Assembly (NCBI GenBank): GCA_037381085.1
Contig: JARRRD010000021.1
Span: 1-27,802, forward strand
Source: JARRRD01 sp037381085
GTDB lineage: Bacteria; Nitrospirota; Thermodesulfovibrionia; Thermodesulfovibrionales; UBA6898
Length of the DNA: 27,802 bases
Direction of reading: 5' to 3'
How positions within the stretch are numbered: position 1 is the stretch's first letter; each line of letters starts with the position of its first letter. The notes beneath the pieces were generated by a model, which made no database searches, had not been told where the DNA came from, and saw nothing but the letters and a program-made list of their open reading frames with translations. A program made the position numbers and the translations under genes. Below are positions 8,327-16,033 of this stretch, one piece after another.

Positions 8327-9124
8327 ATGACCGGGCGTGGGCGGGCCGCAGGGGGTGACGGCGTGGCCGCGGTCGCACTGCAGTCCGGAAGCAGCGGCAA
8401 CTGCATATTCGTTGAAGCCCGGGGCGTGAAGCTGCTCTTTGACGCCGGGATATGCGGGGCGGAGGCGCAACGCAGACTCGCCTTGTCCGGATACGACATC
8501 AGACAGGTGGACGCCCTGATAATATCACATGATCATGCGGATCATGTGCTTTACGCAGGCGTCTATCAGAGGAAATACGGCCTGCCGATCTATGCGACTC
8601 CCGGGACCCTGTCTGCGGCCGAGAGAAGACACGGCCTCGGAAATCTGAAAGATGTTTCTCTCTTTTTTGCCGGCGGCAGGCTGAGATTCGGGGACGTATC
8701 CGTTGAATCGGTCCCCACGCCTCATGACGGCGCGGATGGATCGGCCTTTATTGTCGATGCCGGCGGTAAGCGGCTGGGTATCATGACCGATCTGGGACAC
8801 GTATTTGAGGGACTCGCTGATCTGCTGGCGGGGCTGGACGCCGTATTCATGGAGAGCAATTATGAGCCGGCGATGCTCGCGGCAGGACCCTATCCGGCGT
8901 TTCTGAAACGGCGCATAACAGGTCCGGCAGGGCATATCTCAAATATCGAATCGGCGGAACTTCTGCGGGCCTGTACAAGGCTGCAGTGGGCATGCCTCTC
9001 TCATCTGTCGGGGCAGAACAACAGCCCTGAAACTGCTCTCCGCAGGCATCGTCAAATCCTTCAGAGGGACCTTCCGCTTTTCGTGGCGGACAGATCGGCG
9101 GCAACGGGAATCATGCGTCTCTGA
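8327..9124 (+). CDS. Metallo-beta-lactamase-fold hydrolase, WalJ/YycJ type
   Basis: This cytoplasmic protein of 265 residues has the metallo-beta-lactamase fold. The metal-binding HxHxDH signature appears as SHDHADH. Later metal ligands fit a histidine in TPHDG and the aspartate in MTDLGH. The opening LQSGSSGNCIFVE and the late CLSHLSGQNNSPE are hallmarks of the YycJ/WalJ subgroup, predicted phosphodiesterases or 5'-to-3' exonucleases linked to DNA metabolism. In Firmicutes this gene lies next to walRK. Here a response-regulator remnant follows 76 bases downstream, which may be coincidence. GGGAAGG and GGGAA precede ATG 8327. The first dozen residues are Gly/Ala/Arg-rich, so a slightly later start is possible. 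Exact substrate unknown. Confidence 0.85.
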   Translation: MTGRGRAAGGDGVAAVALQSGSSGNCIFVEARGVKLLFDAGICGAEAQRRLALSGYDIRQVDALIISHDHADHVLYAGVYQRKYGLPIYATPGTLSAAERRHGLGNLKDVSLFFAGGRLRFGDVSVESVPTPHDGADGSAFIVDAGGKRLGIMTDLGHVFEGLADLLAGLDAVFMESNYEPAMLAAGPYPAFLKRRITGPAGHISNIESAELLRACTRLQWACLSHLSGQNNSPETALRRHRQILQRDLPLFVADRSAATGIMRL

Positions 9125-9187
9125 TCGTCGCCGGCCCGGACTTCACAGGAACCGGTCAGTCATTTCTGTTCCCGCCTTCGAATAATA

Positions 9188-9193
9188 TATACT
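9188..9193 (+). promoter_or_regulatory. Candidate -10 element for a leaderless response-regulator transcript
   Basis: TATACT ends 7 bases before the A of ATG 9201, the usual distance to a transcription start. There is no clear -35 or Shine-Dalgarno sequence. The arrangement repeats that seen in front of der. Confidence 0.35.
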
Positions 9194-9200
9194 AATAGGT

Positions 9201-9626
9201 ATGAGAGTGTTGCTGGTAGAGGACGAGAATAATGTCGCTGCCTTTATAAAGAAGGGGCTGGAGGAGGAGTTTTATACTGTCGACGTTGCGGAAGAGGGCG
9301 ACGACGGGTTCCTGATGGCTGTTTCCAATGAATACGACCTCATGATATTTGATATTATGCTGCCGGGCATGAACGGCGTGGAGTTATGCAGGAAGCTGAG
9401 GGAAAAAGGGGTGAAGAAGCCCGTCCTGATGCTTACAGCCATTGATTCCGTAGAGAGCAAGGTGGAAGGTCTCGAAAGCGGCGCCGACGACTTCGACCCC
9501 AGTACAAACATCGTTGATGTCCACATAAAATTTCTGAGAGAGAAGATAGACAAGGGTAATGACAAAGTTCTCATACACACTGTAAGGGGCGCCGGGTATG
9601 TGCTCAAGTCTATGGATGATAAGTAG
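9201..9626 (+). pseudogene. OmpR/PhoB-family response regulator with a large in-frame internal deletion
   Basis: The first 95 or so residues are a good receiver domain: acidic pair ED near residues 7-8, phospho-acceptor D in IFDIMLPGMNG, and the threonine in MLTAID. At GADD the normal continuation (YLxKPF with the conserved lysine, helix alpha-5, the linker and the first half of the winged helix) is absent. The reading frame passes straight into FDPSTNIVDVHIKFL, the recognition helix, and HTVRGAGYVLK, the wing of an OmpR-type DNA-binding domain. A full member is about 225 residues; this one is 141, so about 80-85 are missing without loss of frame. It can hardly bind DNA or signal normally. 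No kinase gene is adjacent. A genuine deletion or an assembly collapse are both possible. Confidence 0.85.
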
Positions 9627-9649
9627 TGATTGTCCATAATTTCATATTT

Positions 9650-9751
9650 TGTCATTGTCCGGCCTGATCCAGGATCAAGCCCGGGACAGGCGGGACAATC
9701 AAGAAACGCTCAAATCAGACGGGTCCGCCGATCAAATCGGGGAATGACAGG
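9650..9751. repeat. REP/MITE-like element with inverted ends
   Basis: The left end TGTCATTGTCCGGCCTGATC and the reverse complement of the right end (CTGTCATTCCCCGATTTGATC-like) share TGTCATT and TGATC, so the element has imperfect terminal inverted repeats. Its left half folds into a hairpin at 9657-9687 (GGCCTGATCC paired with GGATCAAGCC, flanked by GTCC and GGGAC). The right half has a smaller CCGAT/ATCGG stem. GTCATTgCCCGg-type units are widespread intergenic repeats in bacteria. It sits immediately behind the deleted response regulator. Confidence 0.55.
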
Positions 9752-9825
9752 CCAACCTGGATCATGTCTTATCCGCAGGAACCGATGAACCATGATTTTT
9801 CGACGAAGGAGGACTGAGGTAAAGT

Positions 9826-10398
9826 ATGGAATCAAGGAAATTCGACCCCCAAAAGCTGGCGAAGCTTAACGACCCGAAAAGGCTTGAATATCTGAGCCCG
9901 GATTTGATCTGGGACACCCTGGATCCCGGAGATCCGCTGACAGTCGTGGACATCGGGGCGGGTACGGGTGTTTTTGCCGTTTTGTTCAGGGGGAAGATGA
10001 AGGGCGGCAGGGTGTATGCGTGCGACGTGTCCGATACGATGGTGGCGTGGATGAAGGACAACCTTGCGGGGGAACTCAAGGATTCCGTCATCCCGATGAA
10101 GATGGAGGAAAGCTCCGTCCCCCTGACCGACGGGATAGCCGACCTTGTTTACATGATCAATCTTCATCACGAACTCGATGAGCCGGAAAAGATAGTGCAG
10201 GAGGCCTACCGTCTTTTGCGGAAAGGCGGAAGCCTCGCGGTAATAGACTGGAAAAAAGAAGAGACGCCCGAGGGGCCGCCGCTGTCGATCAGGGTGACGG
10301 CGGAAAAGATCGAAGGGCAGATGAAGGCGGCCGGATTTTCGCAGATCAGGGACAATCCGATACTGATTTATCACAGCTTCGTGACGGGGAAAAAGTAG
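9826..10398 (+). CDS. Class I SAM-dependent methyltransferase, substrate unknown
   Basis: This soluble protein of 190 residues has a Rossmann-type methyltransferase fold. Motif I, VVDIGAGTGVFA, binds S-adenosylmethionine. The acidic residue ending the second strand is seen in YACDVSDTM, and the post-motif VYMINLHHELDEPE and LLRKGGSLAVIDWK are normal for Methyltransf_11/25 proteins. The N-terminal FDPQKLAKLNDPKR segment occurs in small methyltransferases from anaerobes. The substrate cannot be read from the sequence. The next two genes recycle methylthioadenosine, not S-adenosylhomocysteine, so they need not be partners. GAGGT lies eight bases before the ATG. Confidence 0.85.
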   Translation: MESRKFDPQKLAKLNDPKRLEYLSPDLIWDTLDPGDPLTVVDIGAGTGVFAVLFRGKMKGGRVYACDVSDTMVAWMKDNLAGELKDSVIPMKMEESSVPLTDGIADLVYMINLHHELDEPEKIVQEAYRLLRKGGSLAVIDWKKEETPEGPPLSIRVTAEKIEGQMKAAGFSQIRDNPILIYHSFVTGKK

Positions 10399-10408
10399 AC
10401 GGACCTGC

Positions 10409-10438
10409 TTGACTTTCATTTCCTCCATTATTTATCTT
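10409..10438 (+). promoter_or_regulatory. Candidate promoter for mtnP-apt
   Basis: TTGACT (5 of 6 consensus) is followed after 18 bases by TATCTT (4 of 6) in an A/T-rich stretch, about 30 bases before the mtnP start codon. It fits separate transcription of the nucleoside-salvage pair. Confidence 0.4.
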
Positions 10439-10469
10439 TTTAATCAATTCACTTGCCAAGGGAGAGAGC

Positions 10470-11234
10470 ATGGCGGCGGTAAAGGTAGGCATTATCGGTG
10501 GATCGGGACTGGACGATCCGGGGTTGATCAGGAACGTCAGGCGGAAGAAGGTGAATACGCCTTACGGGAGTCCTTCTTCGCCGCTCACGATCGGGAAGAT
10601 ACACGGTAAGGACACGGTTATCCTCGCCAGGCACGGGAAGGATCATTCCATATTCCCCACGGGAGTCAACTTCAGGGCGAACATCCATGCCCTGAAGAAA
10701 GAAGGGTGCACGCATATTCTGGCCACTACCGCGGTCGGGTCTCTGAGGGAAAAGATAAAGCCCGGAGACCTCGTGTTCGTCGACCAGTTCATCGATTTCA
10801 CGAAGCACAGACCTCTCACTTTTCACGATCACAAAGTGATACACACTCCGATGAGCGAGCCCTTCTGCAGGTCTCTCCGGTCCCTTCTCGCAGCGTCGGC
10901 GAAGGAACTTCGCCTCAGACATCATAAATCAGGCACAGTGGTCACCATCGAGGGGCCGAGATTTTCGACGAAGGCGGAGTCCCATATGTTCAGAAAACTC
11001 GGGGCTGACGTGATAAACATGTCCACCGTACCCGAGGTCATCCTCGCGAGGGAGGCGGGCATCTGTTACCAGACTATCGCGATGTCCACTGATTACGATT
11101 GCTGGAAGGAAGGCGAGGAGCCGGTCACCTGGGAAATGATCCTCGCCATTATGAACAGTAATGCCGAGAACGTGAAGAAGCTTCTTCTCAAGACCATTAC
11201 AAAGATTACCCCTATCGACTGCGAATGCAGATAA
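10470..11234 (+). CDS. mtnP: S-methyl-5'-thioadenosine phosphorylase
   Basis: This cytoplasmic enzyme splits 5'-methylthioadenosine with phosphate into adenine and 5-methylthioribose 1-phosphate. It belongs to the trimeric PNP/MTAP family and, at 254 residues, is near the usual length. Family marks in order are VGIIGGSGLDDPGL at the N-terminus, the phosphate-contact region RHGKDHSIFP, TTAVGSLREKIKPGD, and EGPRFSTKAES. The base/ribose site INMSTVPE comes last, then STDYDCW; the DYDCW ending favours methylthioadenosine over inosine or guanosine. GGGAGAG precedes the ATG. apt follows after 13 bases and takes up the adenine produced, so the two make a short salvage operon. Confidence 0.9.
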   Translation: MAAVKVGIIGGSGLDDPGLIRNVRRKKVNTPYGSPSSPLTIGKIHGKDTVILARHGKDHSIFPTGVNFRANIHALKKEGCTHILATTAVGSLREKIKPGDLVFVDQFIDFTKHRPLTFHDHKVIHTPMSEPFCRSLRSLLAASAKELRLRHHKSGTVVTIEGPRFSTKAESHMFRKLGADVINMSTVPEVILAREAGICYQTIAMSTDYDCWKEGEEPVTWEMILAIMNSNAENVKKLLLKTITKITPIDCECR

Positions 11235-11247
11235 GAGGAGGTCTGTC

Positions 11248-11781
11248 ATGCCGATCAAATCCAGAATAAGGACGATACCCGACCATCCCAAGAAAGGCAT
11301 CCTGTTCCGGGACATCACCACCCTCATCAAGGACCCCGTAGGTTTCAGACTTGTGATAGACAGCTTTACTCAGCGGTATATCAAGGGGGACATGAGCTTC
11401 GACATTATCGTGGGTATAGAATCGAGGGGATTTATTATCGGCGGCGCGCTCGCCTACACGCTGGGGAAGGGCTTTGTACCCATCAGAAAGAAAGGCAAGC
11501 TCCCCGGCGAGAAGATTAGCTACGAATACGAACTCGAGTACGGGACGGATACTATCGAGATCCACAAGGATGCTCTCGGGGACGGGTCAAGGGTCCTGCT
11601 CGTGGACGATCTTCTTGCAACTGGCGGTACGGCCCTGGCCTCTGCGGCTCTTATAGAAAAGCTTGGGGGAGTTGTCGTGGAAATGGCCTTCATCGTGAAT
11701 CTGCCGGATGTGGGCGGGGCAAAAAGACTTGCCGAAAAGGGCTATAAGTTCTTTGCCCTGACGGGGTTCGAAGGCGACTGA
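11248..11781 (+). CDS. apt: Adenine phosphoribosyltransferase
   Basis: Apt converts adenine and PRPP to AMP and pyrophosphate in the cytoplasm. At 177 residues it matches the family. The opening IRTIPDHPKKGILFRDITTL is a typical Apt N-terminus. GIESRGFIIGGALAY follows, and the PRPP-binding loop is VLLVDDLLATGGTA. A clear AGGAGG stands upstream of the ATG. Together with mtnP it returns the adenine of methylthioadenosine (a by-product of polyamine synthesis and some radical SAM chemistry) to the nucleotide pool. It converges with mutS2 across a 52-base gap in which I see no strong terminator. Confidence 0.95.
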   Translation: MPIKSRIRTIPDHPKKGILFRDITTLIKDPVGFRLVIDSFTQRYIKGDMSFDIIVGIESRGFIIGGALAYTLGKGFVPIRKKGKLPGEKISYEYELEYGTDTIEIHKDALGDGSRVLLVDDLLATGGTALASAALIEKLGGVVVEMAFIVNLPDVGGAKRLAEKGYKFFALTGFEGD

Positions 11782-11833
11782 AACTTGCGTCTGACCACTG
11801 CCGGAAGAAGAGATTCTTATGCAGGGGTTACGC

Positions 11834-14200
11834 TTAAGCCATTGTAACAACGGTAACGCCTTCGCCTCCCTCAACCCTCTCACCGGCCCTGAATTTTTTT
11901 ACCAGGGGATGTCCTTCAAGGTGTTCCCTCACCGCCCTCGACAGTGTCCGTGTGCCGAGGCCATGGATGACGGTGACTTCGGAAATGCCGGCGAGCGAGA
12001 CATGGTTGAGGAAGGGTTCAAGCCGTGACAGGGCCTCATCTACCCTCAGGCCGATGAGGTTGATTCTCGACGGGGTTATCTCGTCTGTCCTTTCCGCTCG
12101 TACTGCGGTCGCTCTTTCCTTGATGGTCCTCCCCCTTTTGAAGGCGACATCCGAAAGAGGGACCTCTATCTCCATGTTGCCGGCTGTCACCCTCACGCGG
12201 TTATGCTGTCCCATTACACTTACGACGGAGGCGTCATATCCGAGGGAGCGAATGAACACGGTATCGCCGGCCCTGATCTCCTCAAGTGAAGGCGTTCCTG
12301 TCTCTTCTTCCTCCTCTAATCCTCTGAGCTTTTCAGTTATCTCCCGTTGTTTCGTCTCGACCTGTTTGACAACCTCGCGTCTCTTTGTCTTTTCTTTTGC
12401 CTTCAGCTCTTCGATCAGGGCGCGCATCTCCCTCTTTATGCCGGCAATCATGTCTGCGGCGTCCCTGTAAGATCTGGCCATTATCTCCTTTCTACTTTCC
12501 TCCGCCTCTGCCAGCCGTTCTTCAAGCATTCTGCTCTTCTCATACATCTCTTCTTTCCGGCGGTTCATGTTATCGAGAGCGGCCTCATAACGCGCCCTCT
12601 TGTCGTTCAGGTCTGCGATGAGGTTGTCGAACTCCGCCTGGATGCCGCCGAGCATGGCTTTTGCGGAATCGATAACGCTGTCTGGAAGCCCGTACCTGCT
12701 GGCCGTCTCAAGGGCATGGGACTGGCCGGGCTCTCCTATCCGCAGCTTATAGAGCGGCGAAAGGGTCTTTCTGTCGAATTCCATCGAGGCGTTCACCATA
12801 CCTTCCGTCCTGTGCACAAAGCCTTTTACCTGAGCGAGATGAGTCGTGGCAAACACGAGCGCGCCGCCCCCGTCCAACTCCTTCAGGACTGCGCAGGCAA
12901 GGGCCGCGCCTTCCTCGGGGTCGGTGCCGGTGCCGAGTTCGTCTATTAGAACAAGCGTTTCGCTGCCGGCGTTCCTGAGGATAGCCGAGATATTGGAAAT
13001 ATGAGCCGAGAATGTTGACAGACTGCTCTCGATTGACTGTTCATCTCCAATGTCGACCAGAAGGCTTTTTAATGGTGGAAAGCTCGACGAGGAATCAGCT
13101 GGAACGGGCATGCCCGACAAGGCCATCAGGGTGAGCAGCCCGATGGTCTTGACGGCGATAGTCTTACCGCCGGCGTTTGAACCTGTTATTACCATAATTG
13201 TATTGTCGTCCCCGAGGGTTACGTCGAGCGGAACGAGATTTCGCATTCCCCCCGACTTTCCGAATGCGATCTGAAGGAGGGGATGCCTTGCCCGCACGAG
13301 ACTGATGCAACCGGTATCGTTTATTGAGGGTATCTCCATGTCCAGTCCTTCAGCGAAGCGTGCGATGCAGTTCAGGAGATCCAGACCCACGACCGTCCCA
13401 TATTCGGCGGCGATGCCGTCGGCGGACTCGCGTATTCTCGCCGAAATGTTCCTCAGAATGCGTATCTCCTCGGCACGCTGCTCAGCGAAGAGATTTTCGA
13501 GTTCGTTCGCAAGGTTTATGATTGCCAACGGTTCGATAAAGGCTGTTTCGCCCGACTTTGAGACGTCGTGCACCACGCCGGCGACCTGACCCTTGGAATC
13601 CATCCGTACGGGGATGACCCACCTTCCGGACCTTTTTGTAATGAAATCATCCTGGAGGAAGACCGAGAGGTTTTCGTCCCGCACCATCTCTTCGAGCCTC
13701 TTCATGATCCTTGCGTCGAGTCTCCTGGTCCTCTCTCTCAGATCTGCCAGCATGGCGGAAGCGCTGTCGAGGATATTGCCCTCACTGTCTACAGATCTCC
13801 TGAGAAGCCTCAGGATGTCGGGAAAGCCGGTCAGACTTCCGGCATAGTCCCGCAGCGCCGTAAGGTCGTCTCTGCCGTCGATCTGTTCGGCCACCGTCTC
13901 TGCTACGTCGAGGACAGGCATGAAACCGGCGAGCTCCTGTGCCTCGAGTACGGCGCCGGAGGTTTTCACTGTAAGGAGCAGGGGGGCTACATCGGGAAAT
14001 CGCGAGATCCTGAGCGGCATGTCCTCCTGGGACATCCTCATGATTTCCCCTATCCGCCTTTGACGGGTCAGTATATCGTCCCTGTTCCCAAGGGGAAGGA
14101 TCTCGCGTACGCGATTCCCGGACGCCTCGCTGCTGGCAAGGTCCGAGATTATTGAGAGCAATTTCGGGAATTCGAGAAGTTCCAGCGAGAGATTTTCCAT
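11834..14200 (-). CDS. mutS2: MutS2 family ATPase/endonuclease
   Basis: MutS2 resembles the mismatch sensor MutS but lacks its mismatch-binding domain. Members suppress recombination or, in Bacillus, split collided ribosomes (RqcU). The protein has a helical core/lever region and an ABC-type ATPase with Walker A TGSNAGGKT near residue 335. Walker B LVLIDELGTGTDPEEG lies near 412, then a long charged coiled coil, a KOW-like beta region, and a C-terminal Smr nuclease domain (HGLGTRTLSRAV). The usual LDLRG entry to Smr is INLIGLRVDEAL here, and the HGxGTG motif ends in Arg rather than Gly. I chose ATG 14200 because family members start about eight residues before LEF. ATG 14212 and TTG 14242 are in-frame alternatives, and no start has a good ribosome binding site. 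Confidence 0.92.
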   Translation of the reverse strand: MENLSLELLEFPKLLSIISDLASSEASGNRVREILPLGNRDDILTRQRRIGEIMRMSQEDMPLRISRFPDVAPLLLTVKTSGAVLEAQELAGFMPVLDVAETVAEQIDGRDDLTALRDYAGSLTGFPDILRLLRRSVDSEGNILDSASAMLADLRERTRRLDARIMKRLEEMVRDENLSVFLQDDFITKRSGRWVIPVRMDSKGQVAGVVHDVSKSGETAFIEPLAIINLANELENLFAEQRAEEIRILRNISARIRESADGIAAEYGTVVGLDLLNCIARFAEGLDMEIPSINDTGCISLVRARHPLLQIAFGKSGGMRNLVPLDVTLGDDNTIMVITGSNAGGKTIAVKTIGLLTLMALSGMPVPADSSSSFPPLKSLLVDIGDEQSIESSLSTFSAHISNISAILRNAGSETLVLIDELGTGTDPEEGAALACAVLKELDGGGALVFATTHLAQVKGFVHRTEGMVNASMEFDRKTLSPLYKLRIGEPGQSHALETASRYGLPDSVIDSAKAMLGGIQAEFDNLIADLNDKRARYEAALDNMNRRKEEMYEKSRMLEERLAEAEESRKEIMARSYRDAADMIAGIKREMRALIEELKAKEKTKRREVVKQVETKQREITEKLRGLEEEEETGTPSLEEIRAGDTVFIRSLGYDASVVSVMGQHNRVRVTAGNMEIEVPLSDVAFKRGRTIKERATAVRAERTDEITPSRINLIGLRVDEALSRLEPFLNHVSLAGISEVTVIHGLGTRTLSRAVREHLEGHPLVKKFRAGERVEGGEGVTVVTMA

Positions 14201-14345
14201 CGGTAGGTGCATCTTATGTGGCGAGGGCCTTCCTGACAACAACAGAATATTCGGACCATGACGGACGCATTGTCAATAATTCTAGCCCAGTCCCTTCCGA
14301 GGGGTCAAGGAAAGAAGAGGGTAGTGAAGTGTTACTGTGCCAGGC

Positions 14346-14374
14346 TCCACATCGCGAAACAAAGCACGTATAAT
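14346..14374 (+). promoter_or_regulatory. Candidate sigma-70 promoter for the antiporter gene
   Basis: A perfect TATAAT lies at 14369-14374, with TCCACA (4 of 6 matches to TTGACA) 17 bases upstream. It would leave a leader of about 225 bases before ATG 14608. Confidence 0.45.
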
Positions 14375-14418
14375 ATACTTTAACCGTTGCAAATCAGCCC
14401 GGAAACGACACCGAAAAG

Positions 14419-14539
14419 GTCTTGTAATGACGACACGGTTCTATTTATCTTCCTCATAAATGAGGACCTGACGTTTGATGACTTCCAGAAGAAGGCCGGC
14501 AGGCCATTCTATAAGGGCTTTAAGGTGCCGTTACAAGAC
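14419..14539. repeat. 9-bp inverted repeat in the antiporter leader
   Basis: GTCTTGTAA at 14419-14427 is exactly complementary to TTACAAGAC at 14531-14539, with 103 bases between. A short T-run (ATTTTT) follows the right arm. It could close a long-range RNA stem in the leader, or be two inverted protein-binding sites. No known riboswitch was recognised. Confidence 0.35.
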
Positions 14540-14607
14540 ATTTTTCGGAGCCCCTTCCGTGCCTTCCGGGTATTTTTTTGCAACCGTAAGGTTAATTTAG
14601 GGGGAAG

Positions 14608-15858
14608 ATGAATTTATTCAACATCGTCGCCATTCTTATAACTCTTTCGGCCGCGTTCGGCTATCTGAACCACCGGTTTATCAGGCTCCCCAATACGATT
14701 GGTTTGATGTTGATCTCGATTCTTATGTCTCTTGGACTGGTGATCGTTGGACTTCTGTTTCCCTCCACGTTGGGCATCGAAGAACACTGGAAATCCTTCC
14801 TGCAGAATATAGATTTCAACAAGTCATTGATGGTGGGGATGCTCGGCTTCCTGCTTTTCGCCGGCTCCCTGCATGTCGACAGCGAGGAGCTGTTGAGGCG
14901 CAAATGGGAGATAGGGATATTTGCTACCGCAGGAGTTGTCATCTCAACTTTTGTGACAGGCATAACGATATATTTTGTCTCGGGATGGCTGGGGCTGAAA
15001 CTGCGGTTTATCACGAGCCTGCTTTTCGGTGCTCTTATTTCTCCCACCGATCCCATCGCAGTTCTCGGCATTCTTAGGAAGTCAGGGGCTCCGAAAAGTC
15101 TGGAGATAATAATTTCCGGCGAGTCCCTGTTCAATGACGGGATAGGCGTGGTCGTCTTCGTAATCCTGGCAGGCATGGCTTCGGGGTCGCATGGGGCGTC
15201 TTTCCAGGAGGCTTCACTTCTTTTTCTCGAGGAGGCGATAGGCGGCTTTGTCCTGGGTCTTCTGCTGGGCTGGCTGGCATACGGGGTGTTGAAAAGCATA
15301 GATAATTATCAGGTGGAGATACTTGTGACCCTGGCCCTGGTGACCGGCGGATATGCTCTTGCGGCAGCCCTCCATACGTCCGGACCGATAGCGATCGTGG
15401 TTGCCGGGCTCTTGATCGGAAACCGCGGACGAAAATTTGCCATGTCCGAAAAGACCCGCCACAACCTCGACATGTTCTGGGAACTCGTCGACGTAATACT
15501 GAACTCCCTCCTCTTTGTCATGATCGGTCTTGAACTGCTGGTGGTGACACTCACGGGGCGTTATCTTATCGCGGGGGGGCTCGCCGTTGCCGTAGCTCTC
15601 CTCGCCCGGCTGGTGTCGGTGGGAATACCCTTTTCTTTGATGAGGTCTCGGTCCAGGCTGCCGGCAGGCACCCTCAAGGTGATGACCTGGGGAGGGTTGC
15701 GGGGCGGAATAGCTGTTGCCCTGGCGCTGTCTCTTCCCCATGGCCCGGAGAGGGATATCGTGATAACCATGACTTACAGTATCGTAGTATTTTCTATCCT
15801 GGTGCAGGGATTGACGATAAAGAATCTGGTGGCGCCCTCGATGGGAGAACGGGAATGA
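14608..15858 (+). CDS. Na+/H+ antiporter, NhaP/CPA1 family
   Basis: This inner-membrane protein of 416 residues has about 12 hydrophobic helices from the first residues on (MNLFNIVAILITLSAAFGYL). The ion-binding core motifs of CPA1 antiporters are visible: SPTDPIAVLGILRKSGAP, then SGESLFNDGIGVVVF, whose ND pair carries the essential aspartate. A WGGLRGGIAVALALS helix lies near the C-terminus. It exchanges sodium (possibly potassium) for protons and so sets pH and the sodium gradient. No TrkA/RCK regulatory domain follows the membrane part. The start has GGGGGAAG directly upstream. It is a single-gene unit closed by its own terminator, and the ATP synthase operon follows with its own promoter. 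Confidence 0.93.
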   Translation: MNLFNIVAILITLSAAFGYLNHRFIRLPNTIGLMLISILMSLGLVIVGLLFPSTLGIEEHWKSFLQNIDFNKSLMVGMLGFLLFAGSLHVDSEELLRRKWEIGIFATAGVVISTFVTGITIYFVSGWLGLKLRFITSLLFGALISPTDPIAVLGILRKSGAPKSLEIIISGESLFNDGIGVVVFVILAGMASGSHGASFQEASLLFLEEAIGGFVLGLLLGWLAYGVLKSIDNYQVEILVTLALVTGGYALAAALHTSGPIAIVVAGLLIGNRGRKFAMSEKTRHNLDMFWELVDVILNSLLFVMIGLELLVVTLTGRYLIAGGLAVAVALLARLVSVGIPFSLMRSRSRLPAGTLKVMTWGGLRGGIAVALALSLPHGPERDIVITMTYSIVVFSILVQGLTIKNLVAPSMGERE

Positions 15859-15880
15859 ACCGTCACATTCCCGTTTATTT
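15850..15880 (+). terminator. Intrinsic terminator overlapping the antiporter stop codon
   Basis: CGGGAATG (15850-15857) pairs perfectly with CATTCCCG (15866-15873) over an 8-base loop, followed by TTTATTT. The TGA stop codon (15856-15858) lies at the top of the left arm, so the last codons of the gene form part of the terminator stem. Confidence 0.75.
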
Positions 15881-15955
15881 CAGGGGGAATAAAGATAACT
15901 TATCGACCTATAGGTAAATTTTTAGATAACCTCTTATTTCTAAATGTAAAATGTC

Positions 15956-15983
15956 TTGACAAACTTCTGAGCGCTGTGATAAT
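15956..15983 (+). promoter_or_regulatory. Promoter of the ATP synthase operon
   Basis: A perfect TTGACA (15956-15961) is followed after 16 bases by GATAAT (15978-15983), with a TG one base before it, an extended -10. It lies about 50 bases upstream of the first ATP synthase gene and is the best promoter in the window. Confidence 0.75.
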
Positions 15984-16033
15984 CTTCGAAGGTTTTCAAT
16001 CAAAAAAATCTCAGCGATGAAGAAGAGGATGCG

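Larger units (their letters stand above)
14243..14607. other. Divergent intergenic region between mutS2 and the Na+/H+ antiporter
   Basis: This region of about 365 bases holds a sigma-70-like promoter (14346-14374), a 9-bp inverted repeat with a very long loop (14419-14539), and the antiporter ribosome binding site GGGGGAAG at about 14600-14607. A TTG-started frame of 74 codons crosses most of it, but I do not regard it as a gene (see rejected items). The 200-base leader may carry an RNA structure. Confidence 0.5.

Noticed and set aside
8265..8330. 21-codon frame ending in an ATGA overlap with the metallo-hydrolase gene
   Set aside because: No clear ribosome binding site and no recognisable composition. 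It is noted with the promoter, but the evidence is too thin to call a gene.
14387..14611. 74-codon frame before the antiporter whose TGA overlaps the antiporter ATG
   Set aside because: It begins with TTG, has no ribosome binding site, matches no family I know, and runs through the promoter-to-leader region. The ATGA overlap looks coincidental.
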